A stretch of 12,974 nucleotides of DNA from an uncultured Oscillospiraceae bacterium (GCA_900754515.1 CAAEDD010000117.1:1-12974); one strand, 5' to 3'; positions 1 to 7,380 are shown, counted from the stretch's first letter. The notes: generated from the sequence alone by a model not told the origin. A program made the numbers and translations.

Positions 1-2
1 AG

Positions 3-1028
3 GGCTATGTAAACGCAGGCAGCGGGGAGGTCACCGGTTTTGACGGAGGTAAGACCCTGGCACCGGAACTGAAAGCCTTTTACGACACTGAGCTGCTGGA
101 AAATGCCCGCACAGAGCTTTTTTATGCCCAGTTTGCCAAGCGCCAGGCCCTCCCCGCAAATCACCACGGCAGCGTGGAGTGGCGCAAGTGGAACACCTTT
201 GAGAGGGCGGCCAAGCTTACCGAGGGTGTAATCCCCACAGGACAGAAGTTCGGCGTTACCACTGTCACCGGCAGCGTGGATCAGTACGGCACCTACACCT
301 CCATTACCGACAAGCTGGAGCTGAGAGCCTACGACGACGTGATACTGGGGGCTACTGAGGAAATGGGCGCTTCCGCTGCGGAGACCCAGGAGAAGCTCAT
401 AAGGGACGCTCTGCTGGTTGGTACAAATGTTCTCTACTGCGACAACATTAATAAGAGCACCGGAGAAGTGCTCTCCACTCCCAACTACGCAAACGAGATG
501 GGGGCCAGCGACGTAAACGGCTGGAGTCTGCTGACCCCGGCTATGATAAACAAGGCCGTGACCATAATGAAAAAGAACCGGGCTCCCCGCATCAACGGCC
601 GGTATTACGCTGTAGTACACCCATCGGTAGCCCACGACCTGAGAGAGTGCGAGGGCTGGATAGAGGCTCACAAATACGCCGCTCCCGACGAACTCTTCAA
701 CGGGGAGATAGGCGAGCTCCACGGGGTGCGCTTTATAGAGAATGTTTTCGCTCCGGTACTGGGCGACAATGACGAATATGTGAACAAGGACGGCGGGCGC
801 AGCTATGCCAGCTACTTCTTCGGCAAGGACAGTTTCGGCATCATCGATCCGGAGGGCGGCGCGCTGGAAATGATAATCCACGACAAGGGAGAGATAGGCG
901 GACCCCTGAATCAGTTCAGCACCATCGGATACAAGTTTGAGACCAACGGGGCTACCATACTGTATCCCGAGCGGCTGCTGCGGGTAATGAGCACTTCCAG
1001 CTTCAGCGCCGTGGATGAAATTAACTGA
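3..1028 (+). CDS. N4-gp56 family major capsid protein (5' end cut off)
   Basis: The frame is open from the left edge, with 341 residues visible to the TGA. The real start is outside the window; a GTG at 174 is internal because recognisable family sequence lies before it. The visible start contains FYDTELLENAR and LFYAQFAKRQALP, then VEWRKWNTFERAAKLTEG, a block typical of N4-gp56-type major coat proteins of Firmicutes phages. Later parts (VHPSVAHDLRE, then a glycine-rich block around FFGKDSFGIIDPEGG) also fit this family. The protein would self-assemble into the icosahedral head. It is the first gene of the visible cassette and ends 13 bases before the next gene, so the two are probably co-translated. 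Identification rests on remembered family motifs, not on a search. Confidence 0.88.
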   Translation, partial: GYVNAGSGEVTGFDGGKTLAPELKAFYDTELLENARTELFYAQFAKRQALPANHHGSVEWRKWNTFERAAKLTEGVIPTGQKFGVTTVTGSVDQYGTYTSITDKLELRAYDDVILGATEEMGASAAETQEKLIRDALLVGTNVLYCDNINKSTGEVLSTPNYANEMGASDVNGWSLLTPAMINKAVTIMKKNRAPRINGRYYAVVHPSVAHDLRECEGWIEAHKYAAPDELFNGEIGELHGVRFIENVFAPVLGDNDEYVNKDGGRSYASYFFGKDSFGIIDPEGGALEMIIHDKGEIGGPLNQFSTIGYKFETNGATILYPERLLRVMSTSSFSAVDEIN

Positions 1029-1041
1029 GGAGGGACAGAAC

Positions 1042-1245
1042 ATGTCTGACAGAGTTGAGATATACATACCCAGGGGTGCAGACCGGGAGGACCCCAATTT
1101 ATTCGTGGCGGTGAACGGCGTGAACTACCTGCTGCCCAGAGGTAAGAAGTCCCTGGTACCAAGCTTTGTGGCCGGAGAAATAGAGCGCAGCAACCGGGCA
1201 GCGGATATCTTCTATGAAAATGTGGACGGTATGAAAAACCGGTGA
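1042..1245 (+). CDS. Small phage protein following the capsid gene
   Basis: A 67-residue protein starting MSDRVEIYIPRG. I chose the ATG at 1042 because GAGGAGGGA lies just upstream at good spacing. An earlier in-frame ATG at 1015 falls inside the capsid gene and would add nine residues that look non-coding. The sequence has a short beta-rich part (FVAVNGVNYLLPRGK), then a charged helical stretch ending near residue 67. There is no signal peptide or membrane segment. Small proteins of this kind often sit directly after N4-gp56 capsid genes in clostridial prophages. A role as head decoration or head-completion protein would fit the position, but the sequence shows no motif that proves it. Confidence 0.75.
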   Translation: MSDRVEIYIPRGADREDPNLFVAVNGVNYLLPRGKKSLVPSFVAGEIERSNRAADIFYENVDGMKNR

Positions 1246-1255
1246 GACTCCGGCT

Positions 1256-1282
1256 TCCCGGCCGGTATTTCACCGGCCGGGA
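1256..1282 (+). other. Perfect GC-rich hairpin between phage genes
   Basis: An 11-bp perfect inverted repeat (1256-1266 with 1272-1282) encloses a 5-base loop, ATTTC. It lies in the 63-base gap between the small post-capsid protein and the next gene, upstream of that gene's GGGAGG ribosome binding site. No T-run follows, so it does not look like an ordinary intrinsic terminator. It could stabilise the 3' end of the capsid message, act as a processing site, or partly attenuate downstream expression. These roles are inference. Confidence 0.6.
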
Positions 1283-1308
1283 GCGGCGGAGACAGGGAGG
1301 TGTAGAGA

Positions 1309-1674
1309 ATGAAAGCGTTAGACGCAATACGGCGTGTGGACATACTGGAGCCCAACCAGTACGGCGTGGATCAGAAGCTCCGCTGGCTGTCACTGCTGGA
1401 CGGACAGATATATGAGGAACTTATCAGCGCCTACGACTCCAAAAAGGAAAAACCGGGAGAGTATGTCACCGGAGAGGAGGAGCTGCTGGCTCCCATGCCC
1501 TATGCCGAGGGAATATATTGCCGTTACCTCCAGGCAATGATAGCTGCGGAAAACTTTGAGAGCGCCAAGTATAACCAGCAGATCGTGCTGTATAACGGGG
1601 CTTTTCAGCAGTACCGGGACTGGATATGCCGCAGCGGCAGACACAGGAACAGGGGCAGAGGATTCAGATTTTAA
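1309..1674 (+). CDS. Phage head-tail connector-position protein
   Basis: 121 residues. The ATG at 1309 follows GGGAGGTGTAGAGA, a good ribosome binding site. The N-terminus (AIRRVDILEPNQYGVDQKLRWLS) and the central part (LLAPMPYAEGIYCRYLQAMIA, then FESAKYNQQIVLYNGAFQQY) resemble a small helical protein commonly found after the capsid gene in clostridial phages, at the place of head-tail adaptor proteins. The C-terminus is unusually basic (RSGRHRNRGRGFRF) and may bind nucleic acid or the negatively charged portal channel. The TAA is followed directly by the AAGGAGGT of the next gene. A role in closing the head or bridging to the tail is inferred from position and size. No catalytic motif is visible. 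Confidence 0.75.
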   Translation: MKALDAIRRVDILEPNQYGVDQKLRWLSLLDGQIYEELISAYDSKKEKPGEYVTGEEELLAPMPYAEGIYCRYLQAMIAAENFESAKYNQQIVLYNGAFQQYRDWICRSGRHRNRGRGFRF

Positions 1675-1686
1675 GGAGGTAGGGCC

Positions 1687-3432
1687 ATGCCCATTTTGCC
1701 AAGGCTGCCCCAGAGCGAGTTGAAACGGGATGTGACGGACAGCTTCAAGGGCTATAACCACAGGCTGAAAATTAAAAAGGGAGAGTTCTACGACATGATG
1801 AACTTGTCCAGCACCGGATATCCCATGCTCAGCTGTCGGAAAAAGCGAGGGCTTATGCTGAACATGGAGCAGCCCCAGGGACTGCTGGCCAAGGAGGAAC
1901 TGGCCTGGATAGATGCGGGAAAGCTCTATTATGCCGGGGAAGAGACACCCCTTGCCGTATCTGCCGGAGAAAAGCAGATGGTAAGCATGGGAGCCTACAT
2001 TTGTATTTTCCCGGACAAGCTGTTTTATAACACGGCAGATGCAGCAGATTACGGCTGCATGGAGGCATACTACAGTTCCACAGGCACCGTGAACTGTACT
2101 CTGTGCAGAATGGACGGAACGGAATATGAGACGCCCAGAGTCTCCGACAGCCCGGAGGCCGCGCCGGAAAACGGAGAACTTTGGATAGACAGCTCCGGAG
2201 ACACGGATATCCTGAAACAGTGGAGTCAGGAAAACCAGTGCTGGACAGAGATAAGCAATGTGTACACCAGGTTGCGCTTCGTATCCCAGGGAGAACTGCC
2301 GGGACTTTTTAAGGCACTGGACGGGGTGGAGATAAGCGGATGTGAAGCAAAGCAGCTTAATGGCTCCAAGATAATCCAGGCCATAGGCGGCGGAGAGGGC
2401 GAACCGGACTATATCGTGGTAGCAGGGCTCATAAGGGAAGCTCTGACCCAGAGCCAGGGCAGCATAAAAATAGAGCGCACCGTGCCGGACATGGACTATG
2501 TATGCGAAAGTCAGAACCGGCTGTGGGGATGCCGATACGGCAACGACGGAGAAAAGAATCTAAACGAAATATATGGCTGCGCTCTGGGGGACTTCAAAAA
2601 CTGGAGGCAGTATCAGGGACTGAGTACCGACTCCTGGACAGCCTCTGTAGGTTCCGACGGCCCATGGACCGGGGCGGTGAATTATCTGGGCAGCCCCATG
2701 TTCTTTAAGGAAAACAACATCCATAAGGTGACGGTGTCCCCCTACGGCGCCCATCGGATCACGGAGACAGTTTGCCGGGGAGTTCAGCCGGGCAGTCACA
2801 AAAGCCTTGCGGTGGTAAATGAGACGCTTTTTTATAAATCCGGAGGCGAGGTGTGCGCCTATCAGGGAGGTTTCCCGGTGAGTGTGTCCCAGGCTCTGGG
2901 AGAAGAAATGTACTTTAATGCTGCCGCCGGCTCCGCAGGGGATAAGTATTACATTGCCATGGATGACAGCGCCGGGACACGCTGGCTCTTCGTATACGAT
3001 ATAGGCAGAAGCCTTTGGATGAAGGAGGACAGCCTGCCGGCAAAGTTCTTTGCCAGACTGGAGGGAGAACTTTACGCCATGACGGGTACTGAGCTATGGA
3101 GCCTCAGCGGACGCCGGGGCAGACAGGAAAAATTTGTGTCATGGATGGCCGAGAGCGGGATTCTTTACTATCAGTATCCGGACAAAAAATACGTCTCCCG
3201 TTTCAACCTGCGTGTGCGTATGGAGGAGGGAGCCTGGATGGACGTTTTTATCCAGTACGACTCCAGCGGTATATGGGAGAACAAGGGCCGTTTAAAGCTC
3301 AGCGGCACCGGCACTGTCACCGTGCCAATATGCCCCAGACGCTGTGACCATTTGCAGATAAGGCTGGAGGGGAGGGGAGAGTTCCAGCTCTTCTCCCTGG
3401 CCAAGGTATTGGAAATAGGAAGTGATATGTAA
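1687..3432 (+). CDS. Large tail/nozzle-like phage structural protein
   Basis: 581 residues with AAGGAGGTAGGGCC just before the ATG. The N-terminus (FKGYNHRLKIKKGEFYDMMNLS, then YPMLSCRKKRG) is a pattern I associate with a conserved structural protein of gut clostridial phages. Residues about 269-350 (CESQNRLWGC, NEIYGCALGDFKNW, then FFKENNIHKV) resemble the repeated blades of P22 gp10 / T7 nozzle-type proteins, which form a beta-propeller tube closing the head of short-tailed phages. The last 100 residues are beta-rich and end LFSLAKVLEIGSDM. No signal peptide or membrane segment is seen. Position between connector and fibre fits a tail nozzle or hub. The stop codon overlaps the next start (TAATG). 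The structural role is likely; the exact fold assignment is inference. Confidence 0.72.
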   Translation: MPILPRLPQSELKRDVTDSFKGYNHRLKIKKGEFYDMMNLSSTGYPMLSCRKKRGLMLNMEQPQGLLAKEELAWIDAGKLYYAGEETPLAVSAGEKQMVSMGAYICIFPDKLFYNTADAADYGCMEAYYSSTGTVNCTLCRMDGTEYETPRVSDSPEAAPENGELWIDSSGDTDILKQWSQENQCWTEISNVYTRLRFVSQGELPGLFKALDGVEISGCEAKQLNGSKIIQAIGGGEGEPDYIVVAGLIREALTQSQGSIKIERTVPDMDYVCESQNRLWGCRYGNDGEKNLNEIYGCALGDFKNWRQYQGLSTDSWTASVGSDGPWTGAVNYLGSPMFFKENNIHKVTVSPYGAHRITETVCRGVQPGSHKSLAVVNETLFYKSGGEVCAYQGGFPVSVSQALGEEMYFNAAAGSAGDKYYIAMDDSAGTRWLFVYDIGRSLWMKEDSLPAKFFARLEGELYAMTGTELWSLSGRRGRQEKFVSWMAESGILYYQYPDKKYVSRFNLRVRMEEGAWMDVFIQYDSSGIWENKGRLKLSGTGTVTVPICPRRCDHLQIRLEGRGEFQLFSLAKVLEIGSDM

Positions 3433-3551
3433 TGCATGAATACCCTCCCATGCTGCAGGGCTCGGCGGAAAGCCAGCTGAGGCAGCTGAGAGATTATCTT
3501 GTGAGACTGATACAGAGCTTGAACGAGGCTGAGGAGGATCAGGGCAAATGA
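3432..3551 (+). CDS. 39-residue phage microprotein, overlapped at both ends
   Basis: A short open frame starting MHEYPPMLQGSAESQLRQLR and continuing as an amphipathic, charged helix to the TGA at 3549. Its ATG shares a base with the stop of the preceding gene (TAATG), and its own stop overlaps the next start (ATGA), so it is translationally coupled on both sides. Its own ribosome binding site is weak (AGGAAG). I recall short proteins with a similar pattern (a YP...LQG start, then QLR.YLVRL.QSLN) at this place in other clostridial prophages, which supports it being real. It might be a small tail-assembly peptide or a coiled-coil partner of the fibre. Standard gene callers may miss it because of length. 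Confidence 0.75.
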   Translation: MHEYPPMLQGSAESQLRQLRDYLVRLIQSLNEAEEDQGK

Positions 3552-4756
3552 TTGAATTTTATATTACCGAACAAAGCATACGCTACGCAAGCCCGGTCAT
3601 TGCTGCAAACTCCAGAGATTTCCTCCAGGCAAGATTTTATTTCAGCGGTGAGACTTGGAATGGATATTCCAAATGGGCCCACTTTCGTCAGGGGGAGACG
3701 GTGTATGACCTGAACCTTATTGATGATGAAATAAAAAAGGATATGCACCTGAACCTCAGCATAGGAACCTGGGAAATGTATCTCACCGGAAACATGGGGG
3801 AGAGCAGGCTCACCACTGTGCCGGTGATCATACAGGTCAGGGAGAGCGGACTCGTGGACGAGCCGCTGCACCAGATACCTATGACGGTGGCCGAACAGGT
3901 AGACAGCAAGGCCAGCCTGGCGCTGGAGAGAGTTGACGCCGTACGCCGTGCTATTGAAAGCGGGGAACTGGACGGCCAAGGCTTCCAGATACTGGGTTAC
4001 TTTTCCAGTATGGAAGAACTGATGCAAACCGTTACGGAGCCAAAGCGGGGAGACGTATACGGAGTGGGAGACACTGCACCTTACGATATATATGTATACG
4101 ACGAGTTGAACGGACGCTGGGTGAATAACGGTTCCATCCAGGGGCCCGCCGGAGAGCGGGGAGAGGACGGGGCGACCTTTACTCCTAATGTGGACGGATA
4201 CGGAAACCTCAGCTGGATAAACAATGCCGGACTGCAGAATCCGGATACGGTAAACATCAGAGGCGAAAAGGGTGAGCCCGGCGAAAAGGGTGAAAGCGGC
4301 AGCAGCCCCTATGAGCTGGCTGTCCGGGAGGGATTCAGCGGAACAGAGGCCACATTTAACTGGAGCCTTGCCCACATTGCCTCCCATGCTGCGCAGCATG
4401 CTTCCAGTGGCACAGATCCACTGGTAATAGACACTGATGCTATTAAGGAAGAGGCTGTGGTGAGAAGCAAGCTGGCGGCGGACGCAAGACCCCTTGCTTT
4501 TGAAAATGTTCCTATAGAGCCGGAAAGCTGGCAGGAGGACAACACCTATGCCGACTTTCCATACAGAGCGGCGGTATCCTGCTCCGGAGTGGGTGAGAGC
4601 TTCGTCCCCAGCGTTACCTTTGCTCCGACGGAGGCATTGAGCGGAGTTTTTGCCCCGGTTGCTGCCAGCTATGATGGAGGCGTATACATATATGCCGCTG
4701 AAAAGCCGGAGGCTACGCTGAACATCCTTGGGATACTCTGTATCCCCGTTGGATAA
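3548..4756 (+). CDS. Tail fibre / receptor-binding protein with collagen-like triplets
   Basis: 402 residues, with AGGAGG about ten bases before the ATG. Residues 1-110 look like a beta-sandwich baseplate/fibre attachment domain (FLQARFYFSGETWNGYSKWAHF). Residues about 113-140 are helical. Short Gly-X-Y collagen-like runs follow at about 199-208 (GPAGERGEDG) and 239-250 (GEKGEPGEKGES), a common trimerising spacer in phage fibres. Residues about 276-292 (HIASHAAQHASSGTDPL) match the His-rich H..QH..G.DP motif often seen in fibre shafts and thought to bind metal. The last 90 residues (TYADFPYRAAVSC to LGILCIPVG) form a small C-terminal beta domain, possibly the receptor-binding tip. It lies between the tail nozzle candidate and a second adhesin-like protein. 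The exact receptor cannot be told. Confidence 0.8.
   Translation: MIEFYITEQSIRYASPVIAANSRDFLQARFYFSGETWNGYSKWAHFRQGETVYDLNLIDDEIKKDMHLNLSIGTWEMYLTGNMGESRLTTVPVIIQVRESGLVDEPLHQIPMTVAEQVDSKASLALERVDAVRRAIESGELDGQGFQILGYFSSMEELMQTVTEPKRGDVYGVGDTAPYDIYVYDELNGRWVNNGSIQGPAGERGEDGATFTPNVDGYGNLSWINNAGLQNPDTVNIRGEKGEPGEKGESGSSPYELAVREGFSGTEATFNWSLAHIASHAAQHASSGTDPLVIDTDAIKEEAVVRSKLAADARPLAFENVPIEPESWQEDNTYADFPYRAAVSCSGVGESFVPSVTFAPTEALSGVFAPVAASYDGGVYIYAAEKPEATLNILGILCIPVG
4262..4293 (+). repeat. 14-bp direct repeat encoding Gly-X-Y triplets
   Basis: GGCGAAAAGGGTGA occurs at 4262-4275 and again at 4280-4293, a period of 18 bases (six codons, two Gly-X-Y triplets). It encodes GEKGEPGEKGES in the fibre gene. 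Such tandem units can expand or contract by recombination and alter fibre length. Confidence 0.85.
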
Positions 4757-4768
4757 GGAGGCGATATA

Positions 4769-5422
4769 ATGATAGGTAGGACAAACGTTGGGGGAGAAAA
4801 AAACTTTGCCGTCATTGAGGCCATATATCCGGAAGGAGCCGTTTGCACCTGCAGCAATGGAACTAAGATACTGACCGCAGAGGATACCAGCGGACGGTTC
4901 TTGTTTAGCTTACCAAAGGCAGGGAAATGGACAGTTGAGGCAAAAGACGGGGATAGGCTGAACTCTCAGACTATAGAGGTACAGGAGGGACGGGCATACT
5001 TTGTGGAGCTGATGTTCAGCCTTATACTCTTTGACAAAGGGCAGGACAATACGGAAATCACCGGTGGATGGACAAACATAAGTGGGGATAGGGTTGCTTC
5101 TACGGCTTCAACCTACAGCGCAGGTGTAGGAGAGACAGAAGGAACGAACTCATCAGGGACTAAAAAACCGGTGGATGTTACGGAATTCAGCACATTGAAG
5201 TTTTATAATGCGGCATCCGCTCACTCAGGAGCCAGCGTTGGACAAGCCTGGTTCGGCTTGAGCGGAGCAGAGGTAAAGCTGGATGGAACTTCAGAAGAAC
5301 TGTCTGTAGATATAAGCGCCGTTAAAGGGGAAAAGACAATATATGTAAGGACCATCACCTGGTCCAACGATGGAGCGTCTTCTCACACCGGCTCCTTTGA
5401 AAAGGCTGAGCTTATTCCATAG
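4769..5422 (+). CDS. Adhesin-like phage tail protein with regulatory-type beta domain
   Basis: 217 residues, starting after AAGGAGGCGATATA. Residues about 11-78 (IYPEGAVCTCSNGTKILTA, DTSGRFLFSLPKAGKWTV) form a small beta-sandwich like the carboxypeptidase-regulatory or PEGA-type domains repeatedly seen in tail proteins of clostridial prophages. Residues about 85-217 (LFDKGQDNTEITGGWTN to the end) are a second, Ser/Thr/Gly-rich domain with a beta pattern and likely a carbohydrate or surface binding role. There is no signal peptide, so export would be as part of the virion. The gene sits between the collagen-like fibre and the 101-residue conserved protein, in the cluster that presumably sets host specificity. 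The role as a secondary fibre or tip is inference. Confidence 0.68.
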   Translation: MIGRTNVGGEKNFAVIEAIYPEGAVCTCSNGTKILTAEDTSGRFLFSLPKAGKWTVEAKDGDRLNSQTIEVQEGRAYFVELMFSLILFDKGQDNTEITGGWTNISGDRVASTASTYSAGVGETEGTNSSGTKKPVDVTEFSTLKFYNAASAHSGASVGQAWFGLSGAEVKLDGTSEELSVDISAVKGEKTIYVRTITWSNDGASSHTGSFEKAELIP

Positions 5423-5439
5423 GAAAGAAGGCGGGGAAA

Positions 5440-5745
5440 ATAAAAATTTATATTGACGGCAATTTTAAATGCCACACTGATGATAGCGGCGGGCTGAACT
5501 TTATTGAGACAGGATTCTTTGACGGAAAGTGCGCAGCTTTTATCAGAGGATACAGACATATTCCGGAGGGGCAGACCTGGATGAGGCAGGACGGGCAGGT
5601 ATTTGCCGGGGAGATGTTTGCACCGTGGGAGGACAGCCATGTTTTGGATGCCATGCAGTCAGCCTATGAGGATGCGAAGGCCGAAACGTCAGCACGGATG
5701 GCCGATATGAAGGCGGCTCTGGACGTATTGGGGGTGCAGCCGTGA
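5440..5745 (+). CDS. Conserved small phage tail protein with apparent ATA start
   Basis: An open frame of 101 residues with no ATG, GTG or TTG at its beginning. From the ATA at 5440 it would read MKIYIDGNFKCH, then FIETGFFDGKCAAFIRGYR, IPEGQTWMRQDGQVFAGEMFAPW, and a helical C-terminus ending LDVLGVQP. This closely follows a conserved protein that normally begins with M-K-I-Y and lies between fibre and lysis genes in clostridial prophages. AAGG lies eight bases before the ATA, so initiation on AUA is conceivable. Alternatively an ATG was lost by one substitution and the gene is decaying. The TGA overlaps the GTG start of the next gene, whose own ribosome binding site is weak, which suggests coupling. 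Upstream in frame there is only a stop at 5407, with no better start. Function unknown. Confidence 0.72.
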   Translation: MKIYIDGNFKCHTDDSGGLNFIETGFFDGKCAAFIRGYRHIPEGQTWMRQDGQVFAGEMFAPWEDSHVLDAMQSAYEDAKAETSARMADMKAALDVLGVQP

Positions 5746-6137
5746 GCTACTACGAAAACGCACTGAAGATGCGGCCTTACATAGAAAAAGCTGCTGCCAG
5801 TCTCAGCGACACCGACGCACTGGAAGTGCCAAGTATCTTTCCAACCTGGGCAGCAGGCACAAGCTACAGCATCGATGAGCGCATAGAGTACGGCGGCACG
5901 TTGTACCGCTGCGTACAGGCCCACACATCCCAGGCGGAATGGTCACCGGAACTTACCCCTTCCCTGTGGGTGAGAGTATCCTTGGAGGAGTGGCCGGACT
6001 GGGTGCAGCCAACCGGAGCTCATGACGCATATAATAAAGGGGCCGGGGTCACGCACAGCGGCAAACGCTGGGTATCCGATACAGACGGAAATGTTTGGGA
6101 ACCGGGAATATATGGCTGGACAGAGGTACCTGAATAA
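5742..6137 (+). CDS. Tandem CBM5/12-like carbohydrate-binding phage protein
   Basis: 131 residues starting at GTG (MSYYENALKM), overlapping the previous stop (GTGA). After a helical lead of about 30 residues come two similar modules. Residues 32-79 contain W..GTSYSIDERIEYGGTLYRC, then HTSQAEWSPELTPSLW. Residues 84-128 contain WVQPTGAHDAYNKGAGVTHSGKRW, then NVWEPGIYGW. The aromatic and glycine spacing is that of the ChiC / CBM5/12 chitin-binding fold, common in phage tail tips and lysis-adjacent proteins. It probably binds cell-wall or surface glycan and may help the particle or the lysin reach peptidoglycan. It has no catalytic motif or signal peptide. The start is fixed by the overlap; no better in-frame ATG precedes residue 10. 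Confidence 0.78.
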   Translation: MSYYENALKMRPYIEKAAASLSDTDALEVPSIFPTWAAGTSYSIDERIEYGGTLYRCVQAHTSQAEWSPELTPSLWVRVSLEEWPDWVQPTGAHDAYNKGAGVTHSGKRWVSDTDGNVWEPGIYGWTEVPE

Positions 6138-6175
6138 AGGACAATAATCATGGCGATCTTACAAGGAGGATTTGT

Positions 6176-6886
6176 ATGGATACTATAGAATTGGCCATTA
6201 AGTGCATGGAAAACTGGGCGGCCGACAGTGCTCATGGATATGACCAGGAATGCCGATGGGGAGAGCGGGGGGACTTTGACTGTTCCTCGGCAGTTATCTC
6301 CGCCTGGGAATCGGCCGGGGTGCCGGTAAAAACCGGTGGCGCCAGCTACACGGGAAACATGCGGGGAGTGTTCCTGCGCTGCGGCTTTAAAGATGTGACG
6401 GGAGACGTGAATCTGGTGAACGGCTCGGGCCTGGAGCGAGGCGATGTGATGCTCAACTATGAACATCACACGGCCATGTACTGCGGGGCCGGGCAGGAAG
6501 TGGAAGCCAGTATCAATGAAAAAGGCGGGGCCACCGGAGGAATGCCGGGAGATCAGACAGGCAGGGAATTCCTGGTGCGACCTTACCGCAACTATCCCTG
6601 GGACTGTGTGCTGCGCTATGAAGGGAGCAGCGGGGAGACCACTGGCAGGCCTGGGCCGGTATATGAATACAGCATTAAACTTGGGCTCTTGCAGGAGGGG
6701 ATGGAAGACCCTCAGGTCAGAACTCTGCAAAGGCTGCTGGCGGCCGCGGGCTACCAGCCCGGAGAGGCCGACGGCATCATGGGAAGCAGTACCGTGGAGG
6801 CCGTGAAAAAATTCCAGACAGACAAGGGCCTGCTCTCCGACGGAGAAGTGGGCGGAGATACCTGGAATAAGCTTCTCAGGGAGTAG
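6176..6886 (+). CDS. Endolysin: Cys/His peptidoglycan hydrolase with PG-binding domain
   Basis: 236 residues with AAGGAGGATTTGT before the ATG. Residues 1-150 form the catalytic domain of the NlpC/P60-like (phage Amidase_5 / CHAP-like) class. The nucleophile is expected at C36 in FDCSSAVISAW, and the general base at H97 or H98 in GDVMLNYEHHTAMY. Residues about 178-234 (PQVRTLQRLLAAAGYQPGEADG, then STVEAVKKFQ and DTWNKLL) are a PG_binding_1 domain that anchors the enzyme to the wall. The two parts are joined by a short polar linker. It would cut peptidoglycan peptide or amide bonds to release progeny, entering the wall after the holin opens the membrane. No signal peptide is present, as expected for a holin-dependent lysin. 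The precise bond cut is not certain. Confidence 0.9.
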   Translation: MDTIELAIKCMENWAADSAHGYDQECRWGERGDFDCSSAVISAWESAGVPVKTGGASYTGNMRGVFLRCGFKDVTGDVNLVNGSGLERGDVMLNYEHHTAMYCGAGQEVEASINEKGGATGGMPGDQTGREFLVRPYRNYPWDCVLRYEGSSGETTGRPGPVYEYSIKLGLLQEGMEDPQVRTLQRLLAAAGYQPGEADGIMGSSTVEAVKKFQTDKGLLSDGEVGGDTWNKLLRE

Positions 6887-6888
6887 AG

Positions 6889-7107
6889 ATGACGGAAGCG
6901 GTGATAACGGCTCTTATCACCGGGGCGCTGACCCTGCTTGGGGTGCTTATAAGCAACGGCAGGGCGCAGGCCGTGCTTGAGACAAAGGTAGAGGAACTGG
7001 CCAGAGAGGTCAGAGAACACAACAACTTTGCCCGGCGTATGCCCGTGGTGGAAGAGCAGATAAAAGTGATTAATCACAGAATTGCGGATCTGGAGAGAAA
7101 GGAATAA
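6889..7107 (+). CDS. XhlA-like membrane-anchored lysis accessory protein
   Basis: 72 residues, starting two bases after the lysin stop, with GGGAG in the lysin end as the ribosome binding site. Residues 4-21 (VITALITGALTLLGVLIS) are one membrane helix. The rest is a charged coiled coil (ETKVEELAREVREHNN to INHRIADLERKE). This layout matches small phage proteins of the XhlA/DUF7365 sort that accompany holins in Firmicutes. It probably helps the holin or spaces it in the membrane. The gene order lysin, coiled-coil protein, holin supports this. Exact family not verified. Confidence 0.78.
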   Translation: MTEAVITALITGALTLLGVLISNGRAQAVLETKVEELAREVREHNNFARRMPVVEEQIKVINHRIADLERKE

Positions 7108-7110
7108 AAC

Positions 7111-7371
7111 ATGGAGATAATGGGGATGACAGGGGTTGCCGCCATAAGCGTGATAGCCTATATGCTGGGAGAGCTTGTAAAAGTGACAAAGCTGGAGAAC
7201 AAGTGGATACCGGTGATATGCGGGGTGTCGGGAGGAGTGCTGGGGGCGGCAGGCATGTACTTGATGCCGGAGTTCCCGGCAGGGGACATGGTTACTGCCG
7301 TAGCGGTGGGCATTGTATCCGGACTTGCGGCTACCGGGACAAACCAGATGCTCAGGCAGATAAAGGAATAA
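7111..7371 (+). CDS. Phage holin
   Basis: 86 residues, with AAAGGA before the ATG. Three hydrophobic segments are visible: about 7-23 (TGVAAISVIAYMLGELV), 32-50 (WIPVICGVSGGVLGAAGMY) and 60-77 (MVTAVAVGIVSGLAATG), with the KWIPVICG and PEFPAGD blocks typical of clostridial phage holins (holin superfamily V/Hol44-like, from memory). It would form membrane lesions at the timed end of infection and let the lysin through. It is the last gene of the phage cassette and is followed by a strong terminator. Confidence 0.88.
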   Translation: MEIMGMTGVAAISVIAYMLGELVKVTKLENKWIPVICGVSGGVLGAAGMYLMPEFPAGDMVTAVAVGIVSGLAATGTNQMLRQIKE

Positions 7372-7380
7372 GGAGAAAAT

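Noticed and set aside
1626..1682. Alternative frame over the end of the 121-residue protein (MPQRQTQ...), suggesting a frameshift
   Set aside because: I considered it because related proteins can end in a THMP-type motif. However, the main frame ends in a plausible basic FRF tail and no slippery sequence is evident. An alignment would be needed.
3539..4399. 286-codon minus-strand frame opposite the fibre gene
   Set aside because: Low plausibility of sequence and no ribosome binding site; the plus-strand fibre gene with collagen-like triplets explains the region.
6020..6730. 236-codon minus-strand frame opposite the lysin
   Set aside because: The plus strand encodes a clear endolysin with catalytic residues and a PG-binding domain. 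The reverse frame has no recognisable pattern or start signal.
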